DNA from: a virus
Length of the DNA: 64,000 bases
Strand: one strand, 5' to 3'
Virus record (IMG/VR): IMGVR_UViG_3300046474_000239
Location: 40,449 to 104,448 of that record
Both the position numbers and the translations under genes were made by a program. The number at the start of each line of letters is the position of its first letter. Positions within the stretch are counted from its first letter, which is position 1. Positions 1-7,221 of this stretch are shown here, piece after piece. The notes under the pieces are model-generated. The model saw nothing but the letters and a program-made list of their open reading frames with translations, searched no databases and was not told the DNA's origin.

Positions 1-2
1 AG

Positions 3-77
3 CAGGCGCACCTGCATCACATCCTAGGCGTACAGTCGGTCATGCTGATCCGTCGCCACGCACGCACAGCCAAGTAA
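3..77 (+). CDS. 3' end of a gene starting outside the window
   Basis: An open frame enters from the left edge and stops with TAA at 75-77. The visible end is 24 residues, basic and His-rich, closing with RRHARTAK. It sits 10 bp before the next start, which fits the tight + strand gene order here. Too little is visible to assign a family. Confidence 0.5.
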   Translation, partial: QAHLHHILGVQSVMLIRRHARTAK

Positions 78-87
78 GGGGACTGCC

Positions 88-303
88 ATGCAAACCACCA
101 CACGCGACACCATAGCGCTAGCCATGGCAGCCTTTGAACAATCGGGCGGCTCTATTACCCAATGCCCTACAGGGGAACACAGCCCTACCTATGACGCTGC
201 ATTCAAGCGCGCACTAGACCGCGCACAGTATGGATGCGCATGCGGTTGTAAGGGGGATTGGACAGAACACAGCATGCGCCTAGGCGAGCAGGGTATACGC
301 TAA
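88..303 (+). CDS. Small hypothetical protein, 71 aa
   Basis: An ATG follows an AGGGGA ribosome-binding site. The product has a Cys cluster, C-A-C-G-C, near residue 50, which could bind a metal, but no family is recognised. It lies in a run of tiny genes separated by dyad elements and hairpins. Function unknown. Confidence 0.6.
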   Translation: MQTTTRDTIALAMAAFEQSGGSITQCPTGEHSPTYDAAFKRALDRAQYGCACGCKGDWTEHSMRLGEQGIR

Positions 304-307
304 CCGC

Positions 308-323
308 GTGCAATCAATTGCAC
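308..323. promoter_or_regulatory. Dyad site 1 (CA centre)
   Basis: Exact copy of GTGCAAT-CA-ATTGCAC, with 7-bp arms around a 2-bp centre. It lies between two small genes, five bases after a stop codon and just before a terminator-like hairpin. Its first three bases form a GTG that is in frame with the next gene. Confidence 0.85.
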
Positions 324-331
324 CAACTAAC

Positions 332-354
332 GGGCGGGATATGCCGCCCTTCTT
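332..354 (+). terminator. Terminator-like hairpin
   Basis: GGGCGG (332-337) pairs with CCGCCC (344-349) across a 6-base loop and is followed by TTCTT. The short stem and mixed T tract make it a modest rho-independent terminator candidate. It lies between the first dyad and the ATG at 371. Confidence 0.45.
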
Positions 355-370
355 ATATAGGGGCTACATC

Positions 371-592
371 ATGACTATTCATATCGTTAAGCGCAGGGCT
401 ACATGCGGGAAGAGTACTAAGCGCGTACGGGGTAGAGAGTTCGCTAGCATGCGCACACACGCAAACACACAAGTAAGGCGAGTACTCATTGCATACTCCC
501 CTTATGACAAGATGCGGGTATGTCGGGGCGGGGACTACCAGACAAGGTACGCCATATACAGAATGTCGAATAACCAACTAATGCAGTACTAA
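371..592 (+). CDS. Small basic hypothetical protein, 73 aa
   Basis: The ATG at 371 was chosen because TATAGGGGCTACATC supplies a ribosome-binding site. An in-frame GTG at 308 lies inside the first dyad and would add 21 residues across the hairpin. The protein is rich in Arg and Lys with no recognised domain, and might bind nucleic acid. The gene is richer in A+T than most of the window. Confidence 0.5.
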   Translation: MTIHIVKRRATCGKSTKRVRGREFASMRTHANTQVRRVLIAYSPYDKMRVCRGGDYQTRYAIYRMSNNQLMQY

Positions 593-602
593 GGGGTAGA
601 CC

Positions 603-785
603 ATGACCTATGTATTCAGAAGGCTAGACGGGCGGTTAGATTACATATACCGCAAAGGCCTACCATTCAGAGAGCGCACAGCACCATCAGTAGTCCGTCG
701 CCTTACACGCATCACCCGCCGTATGCCTATCCACTACAGAAGCATACGCGAAGCAAAGGCACGCATTGATCAGGCGTGCAATTGA
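603..785 (+). CDS. Small Arg-rich protein, 60 aa
   Basis: An ATG follows AAGGGGTAGACC. The product is strongly basic, with many Arg residues and Tyr. Its last codons, TGC AAT TGA, are the left part of the dyad at 776-791, so the repeat supplies the stop codon. No family recognised. Confidence 0.5.
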   Translation: MTYVFRRLDGRLDYIYRKGLPFRERTAPSVVRRLTRITRRMPIHYRSIREAKARIDQACN

Positions 786-791
786 TTGCAC
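776..791. promoter_or_regulatory. Dyad site 2 (TG centre)
   Basis: Exact GTGCAAT-TG-ATTGCAC. It overlaps the 3' end of the gene ending at 785 and provides its TGA stop. An imperfect hairpin follows at 809-834. Confidence 0.85.
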
Positions 792-808
792 GGACTCACA
801 CGCGAAAC

Positions 809-834
809 GGGCGGATAGAATACCCTATCCACCC
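809..834 (+). terminator. Imperfect hairpin without T tract
   Basis: GGGcGGATAG (809-818) can pair with CTATCCaCCC (825-834) around a 6-base loop, with one C-A mismatch. No T run follows, so termination is uncertain. It sits just after dyad 2, as the hairpin at 332 sits just after dyad 1. Confidence 0.35.
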
Positions 835-847
835 ATAGGCAATACCC

Positions 848-1072
848 ATGCCAGTACACAGAAAAATCCACCATAGAAAGTTTGGTGAAACGACAATACC
901 GTGCGCCGGACATTTTTTATGGGTACGAGTTTTGATTCCATGCTACCTAGATTCTTCGTCTACATTGTTTATCGTGCATCCAGCAATCACTCAGGTCATG
1001 ACAAGAACATGTCAGGTATTTGAGAGAGTCACGAGAGAGACAAATACAAACTCACACCTGGCGTGCAATTGA
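848..1072 (+). CDS. Doubtful small hypothetical protein, 74 aa
   Basis: The open frame starts at an ATG with no clear ribosome-binding site and ends TGC AAT TGA inside dyad 3, as the gene ending at 785 ends in dyad 2. The stretch is A+T-rich compared with its surroundings. Coding status is uncertain. Confidence 0.3.
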   Translation: MPVHRKIHHRKFGETTIPCAGHFLWVRVLIPCYLDSSSTLFIVHPAITQVMTRTCQVFERVTRETNTNSHLACN

Positions 1073-1077
1073 TTGCA
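1064..1077. promoter_or_regulatory. Dyad site 3 (TG centre)
   Basis: Exact 14-bp core TGCAAT-TG-ATTGCA, flanked by G on the left and T on the right, so the outer pair is lost. It lies about 50 bp upstream of a TATAAT box and provides the stop codon of the doubtful frame ending at 1072. Confidence 0.85.
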
Positions 1078-1100
1078 TCAGCGATGTCAAATGTCGGTGG

Positions 1101-1131
1101 TTAAAAATCTTCGGGGTGACCAGGGTATAAT
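1101..1131 (+). promoter_or_regulatory. Candidate promoter before the small-gene run
   Basis: A perfect TATAAT (1126-1131) lies 19 bp after TTAAAA (1101-1106), in an A+T-rich stretch between dyad 3 and the first gene of the cluster. The -35 match is poor. The ATG at 1130 also follows AGGG, so the TATAAT could be partly coincidental. Confidence 0.4.
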
Positions 1132-1183
1132 GAGCGTGCAAGGGCATAACAATGAATGCCCAAAAATCGAAGGGGTGATCGCT

Positions 1184-1387
1184 ATGTTCCAACTAACCTA
1201 CTGGGCGAACGACACTATCGTCTGCAACAAAGATCGCCAGTCAGTATTGCCCGTAGTAGGCGACACCGTTTTCCTGGACGTGCCCTCTCCTGCACACTAT
1301 GTCGTGACGGCGCGCTGCATTGTCTACGCCGGGCTCGTTACACGAGTGGACCTCTTCGTAACCGTCACTCAAAAATCTAGAGGTTGA
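1184..1387 (+). CDS. Small hypothetical protein, 67 aa
   Basis: The ATG at 1184 follows AAGGGGTGATC, close to the full complement of the 16S rRNA tail. An in-frame ATG at 1130 would add 18 residues. The product is hydrophobic and beta-rich in appearance with no recognised family. Its leader carries the CAAAAATC box (1161-1168), and its 3' end encodes the next copy of that box. Confidence 0.5.
   Translation: MFQLTYWANDTIVCNKDRQSVLPVVGDTVFLDVPSPAHYVVTARCIVYAGLVTRVDLFVTVTQKSRG
1358..1377 (+). repeat. 20-bp direct repeat, copy 1 (with CAAAAATC box)
   Basis: The 20 bases at 1358-1377 recur exactly at 1614-1633. Each copy ends with CAAAAATC and lies just before the ribosome-binding site of the next gene. 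This copy lies within the 3' end of the upstream gene. Confidence 0.8.
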
Positions 1388-1392
1388 ACGCT

Positions 1393-1617
1393 ATGAGCAA
1401 CTTGAACAACGCGGGGCCGACGCTCTCCTACAAACAGAAACGTGAAGTCGAACAGCTCGTGCGTGCCAAGGCTGCCGACTACTTGCGCACTATGGAAGTG
1501 CCACCTGTCTACCTGGTCGAGGCTACGAAAGCTCAGCAGGCCCTTGCACACGAGTACGCAATCGAAGTGCGCAACGACATGGCCAACGTCCTGCACATCG
1601 AAGCCACGCACCTGTAA
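1393..1617 (+). CDS. Small helical hypothetical protein, 74 aa
   Basis: The ATG at 1393 follows AGAGGTTGAACGCT. The product is mostly charged helix (residues 12-70) with no family recognised. It is bracketed by the two copies of the 20-bp direct repeat, so this gene plus one repeat looks like a cassette that could be gained or lost by recombination. Confidence 0.55.
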   Translation: MSNLNNAGPTLSYKQKREVEQLVRAKAADYLRTMEVPPVYLVEATKAQQALAHEYAIEVRNDMANVLHIEATHL

Positions 1618-1633
1618 CCGTCACTCAAAAATC
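1614..1633 (+). repeat. 20-bp direct repeat, copy 2
   Basis: Exact match to 1358-1377, again directly before a ribosome-binding site. It includes the TAA stop of the preceding gene. Confidence 0.8.
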
Positions 1634-1655
1634 CAGCGGTTGAATGGAGAATCAA

Positions 1656-1934
1656 ATGGACACAGACAACCCAAGCGTTCGCTACCTGCACTTCATCCTC
1701 CTTGCGCGGAGCCACGGTTTGGAGAAGGACTGGCCTACTCTCATGCTGCGCAATCACGACAAGAGCCCGAAAGACGAGTTCGCTCGGGAGGTGTTCGAGT
1801 CGTTGGTTCTCCTGGGGCACATGACGCGAGAGGAGTTCGGAGTGTCGTTCCATGCAGGAGTTCGCTACTCCGTCACTGAGTCTGGCAAGGAGTTCTTCCT
1901 GGCCCTCGATAGCCAAAAACCTTTAGGAGGCTGA
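1656..1934 (+). CDS. Small winged-helix-like protein, 92 aa
   Basis: The ATG at 1656 has GGAG six bases upstream; an in-frame ATG at 1644 adds four residues. The C-terminal half has a pattern like a winged helix: a helix ending in a hydrophobic leucine run and LGHMT, then a strand YSVTE and GKEFF. The protein encoded at 2209-2445 shows the same pattern (LGYIT, then VDVTQAGKAHYF), so the two look like diverged copies. DNA binding is inferred only. Confidence 0.55.
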   Translation: MDTDNPSVRYLHFILLARSHGLEKDWPTLMLRNHDKSPKDEFAREVFESLVLLGHMTREEFGVSFHAGVRYSVTESGKEFFLALDSQKPLGG

Positions 1935-1935
1935 C

Positions 1936-2181
1936 ATGCACTACCCAGCGATTGGCCCGTTCTTCGGCTACCTCTTTATGTTGTCAGCGTTGCTGTACAT
2001 CGCAAAGACATCCTGGGTGATGTACAAAGGCGACTCCGGGCGGACTGGGCACCTTGCACTGACCTGCATCAGTCTAGGTCTCCTCCTGTTCATGACTGTC
2101 GTACCTACAGTCAGCGTCATGTCTATGCCTTCAACGTATGTTCCCTATCGCGAGTTCAACCCAACTCCAGGAGTATTTTAA
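1936..2181 (+). CDS. Small membrane protein, 81 aa
   Basis: TTTAGGAGGCTGAC precedes the ATG. Two hydrophobic segments, about residues 8-27 and 39-60, suggest a two-pass inner membrane protein. It sits between the two winged-helix-like genes. No family recognised. Confidence 0.6.
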   Translation: MHYPAIGPFFGYLFMLSALLYIAKTSWVMYKGDSGRTGHLALTCISLGLLLFMTVVPTVSVMSMPSTYVPYREFNPTPGVF

Positions 2182-2208
2182 ATGAGCCAAAACCTTTAGG
2201 AGGTTGAA

Positions 2209-2445
2209 ATGACTACAGAGCAACGGCTGCGTGATTGCGCGACCCAAGGAGCCTGGCCTACCTGGCACGTCACGTCTCGCGAGCTGATGGAAAGTGATGC
2301 ACTGCGCCTTGAGATGTTGGACCTTCAACGGCTCGGCTACATCACCTGGCACCAGACCTCTACCATCAACCCCTTGCTCATTGTGGATGTCACACAGGCG
2401 GGTAAGGCCCACTACTTCTCACTCGTACACGGAACACAGCCATGA
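2209..2445 (+). CDS. Small winged-helix-like protein, 78 aa
   Basis: The leader CCTTTAGGAGGTTGAA almost repeats the leader of the gene at 1936. The product resembles the 1656 protein in its C-terminal half. Its TGA overlaps the next ATG as ATGA, implying translational coupling. Function unknown; a small DNA-binding role is possible. Confidence 0.55.
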   Translation: MTTEQRLRDCATQGAWPTWHVTSRELMESDALRLEMLDLQRLGYITWHQTSTINPLLIVDVTQAGKAHYFSLVHGTQP

Positions 2446-2690
2446 ACCAACAAAACCACTTCGTTACCGTCATGCACAACGGCGAGATGATCTATGACAT
2501 CAGCGACGTTGAGCAGGTCCCGTCCATCGGTCACCAACTCGACTTGCGCAACAGCGATTTGCTCAACGCCATGTACACAGTAGTCGGTGTCACTTGGGAT
2601 CTTGCGGCGAGGAGCGTAGAACTTGACGTAGAACTCACCGAGATGTGTACCGACACACCTCCACTACCGTCAACAAACTTCAAGGGGTAA
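2442..2690 (+). CDS. Hypothetical protein, 82 aa
   Basis: Starts within the ATGA overlap with the preceding gene. The product is acidic and beta-rich in appearance (strands near residues 6-20 and 44-65), with no recognised family. Confidence 0.6.
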   Translation: MNQQNHFVTVMHNGEMIYDISDVEQVPSIGHQLDLRNSDLLNAMYTVVGVTWDLAARSVELDVELTEMCTDTPPLPSTNFKG

Positions 2691-2693
2691 ATC

Positions 2694-3005
2694 ATGCCTA
2701 CCCGCATCGTCACACTCTCCCAGTTGGCACTCCTACCCAAGGGCACCTTGGTTTGCCACGTCAACGCAGACAGCGACGGAGTGGCAGAGTTCGACATCCA
2801 GGGGACACTCCAGGTCGGGCCTCCTCACCACCTGACTGGGGTAGACGAGTCGTGGGTAGAACTGACGCCTGCCTTGCCTGACGTGAAGGTCGTGGACGGG
2901 CGGGTAGAGACAGGTTTCCCTCCTACAGACTACTGCCGTAACAGCAACTACCCTCATCGCTTCGTCGCGTACTCAGACATGGACCTCAGAAGGAGTAAGT
3001 CATGA
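2694..3005 (+). CDS. Hypothetical protein, 103 aa
   Basis: Preceded by AAGGGGTAAATC. The protein is acidic, with a C-terminal basic end DLRRSKS. The stop codon overlaps the ATG of the following small membrane protein. No family recognised. Confidence 0.6.
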   Translation: MPTRIVTLSQLALLPKGTLVCHVNADSDGVAEFDIQGTLQVGPPHHLTGVDESWVELTPALPDVKVVDGRVETGFPPTDYCRNSNYPHRFVAYSDMDLRRSKS

Positions 3006-3157
3006 TCGACTACATGCTGTTCTGGTTGGCCTTGTTCATTATCCTGGCTAGCCTGATCGCCTTCGGCTTCATCTGCCTGCTAGCGTTGGGTGCCCTCGTA
3101 ACGTTCAAGGATTGGCTGGCAGATGTCCGTTGCAGGCGCGCAAGGAGAAAGGCATGA
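3002..3157 (+). CDS. Single-pass membrane peptide, 51 aa
   Basis: A short frame linked to both neighbours by ATGA overlaps. Residues 4-36 are almost entirely hydrophobic, followed by a basic tail rich in Arg and Lys, which would keep the C-terminus in the cytoplasm. The AGAAGGAGTAAGTC leader supports expression. Confidence 0.65.
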   Translation: MIDYMLFWLALFIILASLIAFGFICLLALGALVTFKDWLADVRCRRARRKA

Positions 3158-3375
3158 GCATGTTCCACCGCTTGACCAAACTGGCCCGCCTTGTACACTG
3201 CGCGGCCAGCGGGCACCCCGGCTACGTGAAACACCCCGGCTACGACAGGCGCGTCACTGACACCGTGACGTACGAATGCACCATCTGTGGCGAGTGCACG
3301 ACGATGTACGCAGTGGGAGGGGCTCATGACCGTTTCCTTGAAAAGCACAGGTCAAAAATCGAGGGGATGAGATGA
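3154..3375 (+). CDS. Small zinc-ribbon-like protein, 73 aa
   Basis: Starts in an ATGA overlap and ends in an ATGA overlap. Contains Y-E-C-T-I-C-G-E-C (residues about 47-55), a compact Cys cluster typical of a metal site, after a basic helical N-terminus. The next gene encodes a similar protein, so the two are a tandem duplicate pair. Confidence 0.6.
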   Translation: MSMFHRLTKLARLVHCAASGHPGYVKHPGYDRRVTDTVTYECTICGECTTMYAVGGAHDRFLEKHRSKIEGMR

Positions 3376-3674
3376 TAAGCCTGTTCCACATAACTGCCCG
3401 AGTTGTACGGCGCGCTGTCATGCGCATCGGTTGCGTGTTTCGCGGGCACCACTACTACCCGTCGTTCCACCACCGGTACAAGCAGGAAGCCTGGTACTTG
3501 GCCCGTAAGGAAGAGACCTTCACCTATGAGTGTTGCGACTGCGACACACCTTTCGTAGTAAAAGGTAAGGCAGCTCACAAAGAGTTCCTTGCAGCGAAGT
3601 GCCCGAGCTGGGGCGGCCGAGGGTCAGACAGCCAGGGCTACAAATCTGACACCGAAAATTCCGCAGGAGAATGA
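3372..3674 (+). CDS. Small Cys/His-rich protein, 100 aa
   Basis: Diverged tandem copy of the preceding gene: both have a start followed by LFH or MFH, a basic helix, a G-H pair, then Y-E-C-x2-C and a KEF/RFL helix. The start overlaps the previous stop (ATGA), and the leader carries the CAAAAATC box at 3353-3360. A zinc-binding role is inferred from the cysteines. Confidence 0.6.
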   Translation: MISLFHITARVVRRAVMRIGCVFRGHHYYPSFHHRYKQEAWYLARKEETFTYECCDCDTPFVVKGKAAHKEFLAAKCPSWGGRGSDSQGYKSDTENSAGE

Positions 3675-3676
3675 AG

Positions 3677-4186
3677 ATGTATTGCACACCTCATAGCGTC
3701 ATCCATATGCAGGAGCGGGAGAACGGTATCGACTCCGCCGTCCACGATCTGATCATCCTGCACATCCGCAGCTCCCAGGTGATCGAGGGTGGCCCTCTCT
3801 ACGTCGCCACGGACCTCGACGGGCTGAACAGCGTGATGGTCTGCCTGGCTTCTCACCATCGCCCAGGTAAGAACACCCTGTTCAATCGTTGCAGGCCCAC
3901 ACCGTCTGCGGCAGCCATTGAATGGTGCAAGTTCCAGAACGTAGAAGCCGACTTCATCTACCACACGGGCGGATACGTCGACGGCGACAGACCGATCCCT
4001 GAGATCATCCCAAGCGGCGAACGTCGTTCCTGGGTTCCTCAATGGGAGGAGGGTCTCCCAGAGACGCGGAAGGACGTTCTCCTGGAGCTGCTGACCAAGG
4101 GCGAGGCGGTCATCACCCCCAAGTGCACTTGCGGCGAGCGCGACCACTTCGAGCCTCACGGCCCTAACTGCCCCACGCGCAGGTAG
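3677..4186 (+). CDS. Hypothetical protein with C-terminal Cys/His cluster, 169 aa
   Basis: The ATG at 3677 is preferred because AGGAG lies seven bases upstream; an ATG at 3671 is too close. The last 30 residues contain C-T-C-G-E-R-D-H and later H-G-P-N-C, a possible zinc site. The rest is a mixed alpha/beta sequence with no recognised family. Confidence 0.65.
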   Translation: MYCTPHSVIHMQERENGIDSAVHDLIILHIRSSQVIEGGPLYVATDLDGLNSVMVCLASHHRPGKNTLFNRCRPTPSAAAIEWCKFQNVEADFIYHTGGYVDGDRPIPEIIPSGERRSWVPQWEEGLPETRKDVLLELLTKGEAVITPKCTCGERDHFEPHGPNCPTRR

Positions 4187-4267
4187 GCATCGGTGTCGGG
4201 TGCAAACGCGATACAACTTGTAGGACAATGCAAACACCACCTAAGCCAAACAACCAAAAGGATCAAG

Positions 4268-4522
4268 ATGATGAAACGCACCCGACTGAACTACCTGGAC
4301 GAATGGGGCAATGTGGTCGCAGAGCTGTCCCGCGTTCGCAACGTCCCAGCCAAAGGTGACGACGTGATCATCCACACCCTGGAAGAGGAGATCCCTTGCT
4401 CCGCCTCCTACGAGGTCATGCGCCGCACCTGGAACGCTGACGGTAGCGAAGTCGACGTGGTCGTCTCCCGCCAATCCCCTCTCGTTCCTACCTCCACCGC
4501 AGTATCCGAAGGCGAGGAGTAA
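4268..4522 (+). CDS. Hypothetical protein, 84 aa
   Basis: The ATG at 4268 follows AAAAGGATCAAG; a GTG at 4193 in the same frame lacks a ribosome-binding site. The product is a small beta-rich protein with an acidic end (SEGEE). The 80 bp before it hold no clear promoter. Confidence 0.6.
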   Translation: MMKRTRLNYLDEWGNVVAELSRVRNVPAKGDDVIIHTLEEEIPCSASYEVMRRTWNADGSEVDVVVSRQSPLVPTSTAVSEGEE

Positions 4523-4525
4523 GCC

Positions 4526-4744
4526 ATGGCGCGGCTCACCCGGCAGAAAAAGCACCAAATCCGTGGGGTCCTGAACAAGGCGATGGCTGCGAGGATCCGC
4601 ACCACCAACGCCGCTGAAGCGCTCACCAGCAGCCCGGATATGCCCGAGGCTACCGAGGACGAGCTGGCGTACGCCCAGAACTGGGTCAACGTCACCGCAG
4701 CAATGGTCGGCCGCGAGGCCACTGCCGAACCAGAAGGGTCCTGA
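4526..4744 (+). CDS. Hypothetical protein, 72 aa
   Basis: Three bases after the previous stop. Basic N-terminus (MARLTRQKKH) followed by a helical acidic segment. No family recognised. Confidence 0.6.
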   Translation: MARLTRQKKHQIRGVLNKAMAARIRTTNAAEALTSSPDMPEATEDELAYAQNWVNVTAAMVGREATAEPEGS

Positions 4745-4746
4745 AT

Positions 4747-5178
4747 ATGACTGATACCAAATACACCATCGAGCTGAAAGAGATAATCGACCTGGGCATT
4801 TACTCCCGCGCAGAACGCACCATTCACCAGCTACTCAAAGGCCGCATCCTGCTGGTCGTCCGCACCTCCGACGAGTTTGATCACGGGCGGCGGGCGGCTC
4901 CAACATACCAAGCTTTGAGCGCTGAGGTGCTCGGGCAGCCAGGCTTCCTCAGCGATGCTTGGTTCGACACCCGAGACCAGGCTATCGACAACTGGGTACG
5001 CAGCATTCATGGCGTGGGGATGGCCTGGGTGCAGACCAAGACGGTCCAGGACGTACTCAGCCCGGATGCAATCATTCACAGCAAGGCCCTGTTCGTCTAC
5101 GCCCTCCTGCTGGACACCGACCCGGACATGGTGACCAGGCTCCTGGACAACAACGGCTACCGAACGGGTTCACTGTAG
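4747..5178 (+). CDS. Hypothetical protein, 143 aa
   Basis: Starts two bases after the preceding stop. Mixed alpha/beta soluble protein with no recognised domain. It is the last gene before a 60-bp A+T-rich gap (5179-5238) that might hold a weak promoter, although no convincing -35/-10 pair was found. Confidence 0.65.
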   Translation: MTDTKYTIELKEIIDLGIYSRAERTIHQLLKGRILLVVRTSDEFDHGRRAAPTYQALSAEVLGQPGFLSDAWFDTRDQAIDNWVRSIHGVGMAWVQTKTVQDVLSPDAIIHSKALFVYALLLDTDPDMVTRLLDNNGYRTGSL

Positions 5179-5238
5179 CTAGTCAAAGGGATTCGACTTT
5201 AGATACATTCAACTATGAAACTCTAAAGGAACCCTCCC

Positions 5239-5439
5239 ATGTCCACCAACACGTTCGCCCTGGCACTAGAGGCCTTCGCCCTCCTCTCGATGACACTGTG
5301 TTTCCTGCGGTACACGCAAGTGCCGGGAAGCTCGCATTGGACCGTCTGGGACTTCGTCGGCGCGGTCTCTCTTGGCATGGCGATTCTCTGCCTGGCTTTG
5401 CTGGCGCTCACCGTTCTGGCGATGTTCGGGTTCATGTAA
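5239..5439 (+). CDS. Two-pass membrane protein, 66 aa
   Basis: The leader TAAAGGAACCCTCCC precedes the ATG. Hydrophobic segments at about residues 6-24 and 38-65 suggest a membrane hairpin. First of several small membrane proteins in this region. No family recognised. Confidence 0.65.
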   Translation: MSTNTFALALEAFALLSMTLCFLRYTQVPGSSHWTVWDFVGAVSLGMAILCLALLALTVLAMFGFM

Positions 5440-5448
5440 GGAGTCCCC

Positions 5449-6222
5449 ATGGAAGAGTTTTTCAATGCCCGGCCGGGCCTCGCCATTGCCTCAGTATTGT
5501 TCTGGGGCATGGCCATTTTCGTGGTCCTGGGGATGCTCGACGGGCCTGTCCGCAGATGGCGAAGAAGTATGATGTCAAGGTTCTGGGCCTGGAACGACCG
5601 CAAGTACGGACCTAAGGGCGGCTTGACTGTTGATCCGCCACCTCCGGCCAATACAGTCCCGTTGATTAGGCAGCGTCCCAATATGCGGGGTCCGGGCGGC
5701 CAGGCAACCCTCCACCTACAGGATCGCCGAGTCCAAAGGGTGCCCAGGTTCTTGGGCGTCGACATCCCGCGAGGGGTCGTGATGGAGACAAACCCCGGCA
5801 TGCCTAACAGATACGGGCTCAGGTTCCCCAGGGGCTTCTATTTGCCGCGAGAAGACCAGCGCCGTCTACAGACCCGAGCTGGTAACGCCTTCCACTTCGA
5901 GGTCTTCACCGACCAGCGCACCCAGAGCACCTTTATCAACGTCACCGAGCAACTGTCTCTGGAGTTCATGGCCGACTCCCAGGAAGGGCGCGAATACCTG
6001 TCTGAAATCGTTGCCGAGGTGTGCAGCCTGTATGCGGACTGGGCCATCGGCAAGGCAAACGCCCAGGTGGCCGACAAGGTTGAGAAGGCTGAGAAGCCCG
6101 TGGTAGAGCCTTCGCGGAGTGTTCGCATGCGCCAGCGGCGGGCGGCCAGTGTAGAGAGACAGAGTAGTAACAAAAGCGATACAGTTGACCCATCAAAACA
6201 GGAGAAACCTGATGAACAATGA
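5449..6222 (+). CDS. Membrane-anchored hypothetical protein, 257 aa
   Basis: TAAGGAGTCCCC precedes the ATG. One N-terminal membrane segment (about residues 9-29) is followed by a basic stretch, so the main domain should be cytoplasmic. The middle is Pro-rich and then alpha/beta; the C-terminus has a basic peptide SVRMRQRRA and an acidic/Lys tail, like the basic tails in other proteins of this phage. It overlaps the next gene by 11 bp. Confidence 0.65.
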   Translation: MEEFFNARPGLAIASVLFWGMAIFVVLGMLDGPVRRWRRSMMSRFWAWNDRKYGPKGGLTVDPPPPANTVPLIRQRPNMRGPGGQATLHLQDRRVQRVPRFLGVDIPRGVVMETNPGMPNRYGLRFPRGFYLPREDQRRLQTRAGNAFHFEVFTDQRTQSTFINVTEQLSLEFMADSQEGREYLSEIVAEVCSLYADWAIGKANAQVADKVEKAEKPVVEPSRSVRMRQRRAASVERQSSNKSDTVDPSKQEKPDEQ

Positions 6223-6823
6223 CAGCAAACCCTTGTACCTCAGTGACGTGCAATCAATTGCATTGGACGTTTTGCAAGCCCAAGTCGGCGCCTGGTTGCT
6301 ACAGATGTGGGGTCCGCTTTCGGCGGGCGATGTGCCTGAGCGTGTTCAGCGCTTCCAGGAAGAAGCCAATGAGCTGTGCCAGGCCATGGGCCTCACCCGC
6401 AAAGAGGCGCACATGCTGGTCGAATACACCTGGGACCGCCCGGTAGGTGAGCCGCACCAGGAAGTGGGCGGAGCGATGACCACCCTTGCCGCCCTTTGCT
6501 TCGCGTCAGGCCTGGACCTGCAAGCCGCCACGGCAGCAGAGTTCAACCGCTGCAACGGCCCGGCCGTGATGCAACGCATCCGCGAGAAGCAAGCACTCAA
6601 GCCGAAAAGCAGCCCGCTCCCAGGGCCTACCGAGATCGACTGGGCGGCAGAGCGAGAGCTGTTCCACCAGCGCCACCCGATGCCTGAAGGCGTAATCCTA
6701 TACAACAGCCCCAGCCTGCGTAATGCCGCGTACGGCTACGAGCACGTACGCTGTATTTCCGCAGCGATCAGCCACGACAAGCTGTGGTTCGGGTGGCGGT
6801 CCTGCGTGGAAGCTCACCAGTAA
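6212..6823 (+). CDS. MazG-like nucleotide pyrophosphohydrolase, 203 aa
   Basis: The ATG at 6212 has AGGAG seven bases upstream. Residues about 40-115 match the all-alpha NTP pyrophosphatase pattern: RFQEEANEL, then a helix, then E-V-G-G-A-M, TLAAL and GLD. Such enzymes hydrolyse NTPs or dNTPs to monophosphates with Mg bound by Glu/Asp. The C-terminal third is unassigned. Codons 13-17 are formed by a dyad copy (VQSIA). Fits with the dUTPase and dNMP kinase further downstream. Confidence 0.7.
   Translation: MNNDSKPLYLSDVQSIALDVLQAQVGAWLLQMWGPLSAGDVPERVQRFQEEANELCQAMGLTRKEAHMLVEYTWDRPVGEPHQEVGGAMTTLAALCFASGLDLQAATAAEFNRCNGPAVMQRIREKQALKPKSSPLPGPTEIDWAAERELFHQRHPMPEGVILYNSPSLRNAAYGYEHVRCISAAISHDKLWFGWRSCVEAHQ
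6249..6262. promoter_or_regulatory. Dyad site 4 (CA centre)
   Basis: Exact core inside the 5' end of the MazG-like gene, about 40 bp after its start codon, encoding part of VQSIA. Confidence 0.85.
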
Positions 6824-7221
6824 TGCGCTACGTGATCTACAACAAACTCAAGCCTTGGTATTCCTGCGCCGAGGTTTGGACCCGCGACGGAACAATCACC
6901 GCCGCAACCCGCGCTTATGAGTGGGCAGTAGGAAAGGACGTTGGTTACCTGGTTGGGTGGGCCAGCGATAACGGAAGAGTCTGGATTTGCGAAGGCGCGG
7001 AGACTGCGCCGGGGGTGAACCATGAAAGACACAGCACTGCAATCACTGATGGATCAACTAAAGGGAATTTGGGAAGGCAACGAATCGCCTACAACGCTGC
7101 ATGGAAAGGAGTTGCAGCCAGGCGGGTTCCGGGCGGGGGACTTCATCCTGATGGTGAGTACGCCCCAGCCAAGCGAGAGGAGCAAGACCCTCCCGCCCGC
7201 GATCATGATGCACGTAGTTAA
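6823..7221 (+). CDS. Hypothetical protein, 132 aa, overlapping next gene
   Basis: The ATG overlaps the preceding TAA. Residues 1-67 look like a compact Trp-rich alpha/beta protein. From 7022 the frame runs for 200 bp over a second, well-supported gene in another frame, and the overlapping part is basic and low in complexity. The true gene may once have ended near 7020; a single-base indel there would explain the overlap. Confidence 0.5.
   Translation: MRYVIYNKLKPWYSCAEVWTRDGTITAATRAYEWAVGKDVGYLVGWASDNGRVWICEGAETAPGVNHERHSTAITDGSTKGNLGRQRIAYNAAWKGVAARRVPGGGLHPDGEYAPAKREEQDPPARDHDARS

Noticed and set aside
5180-5238. Possible promoter before 5239
   Set aside because: A TATGAA box exists but no acceptable -35 lies at 16-18 bp.
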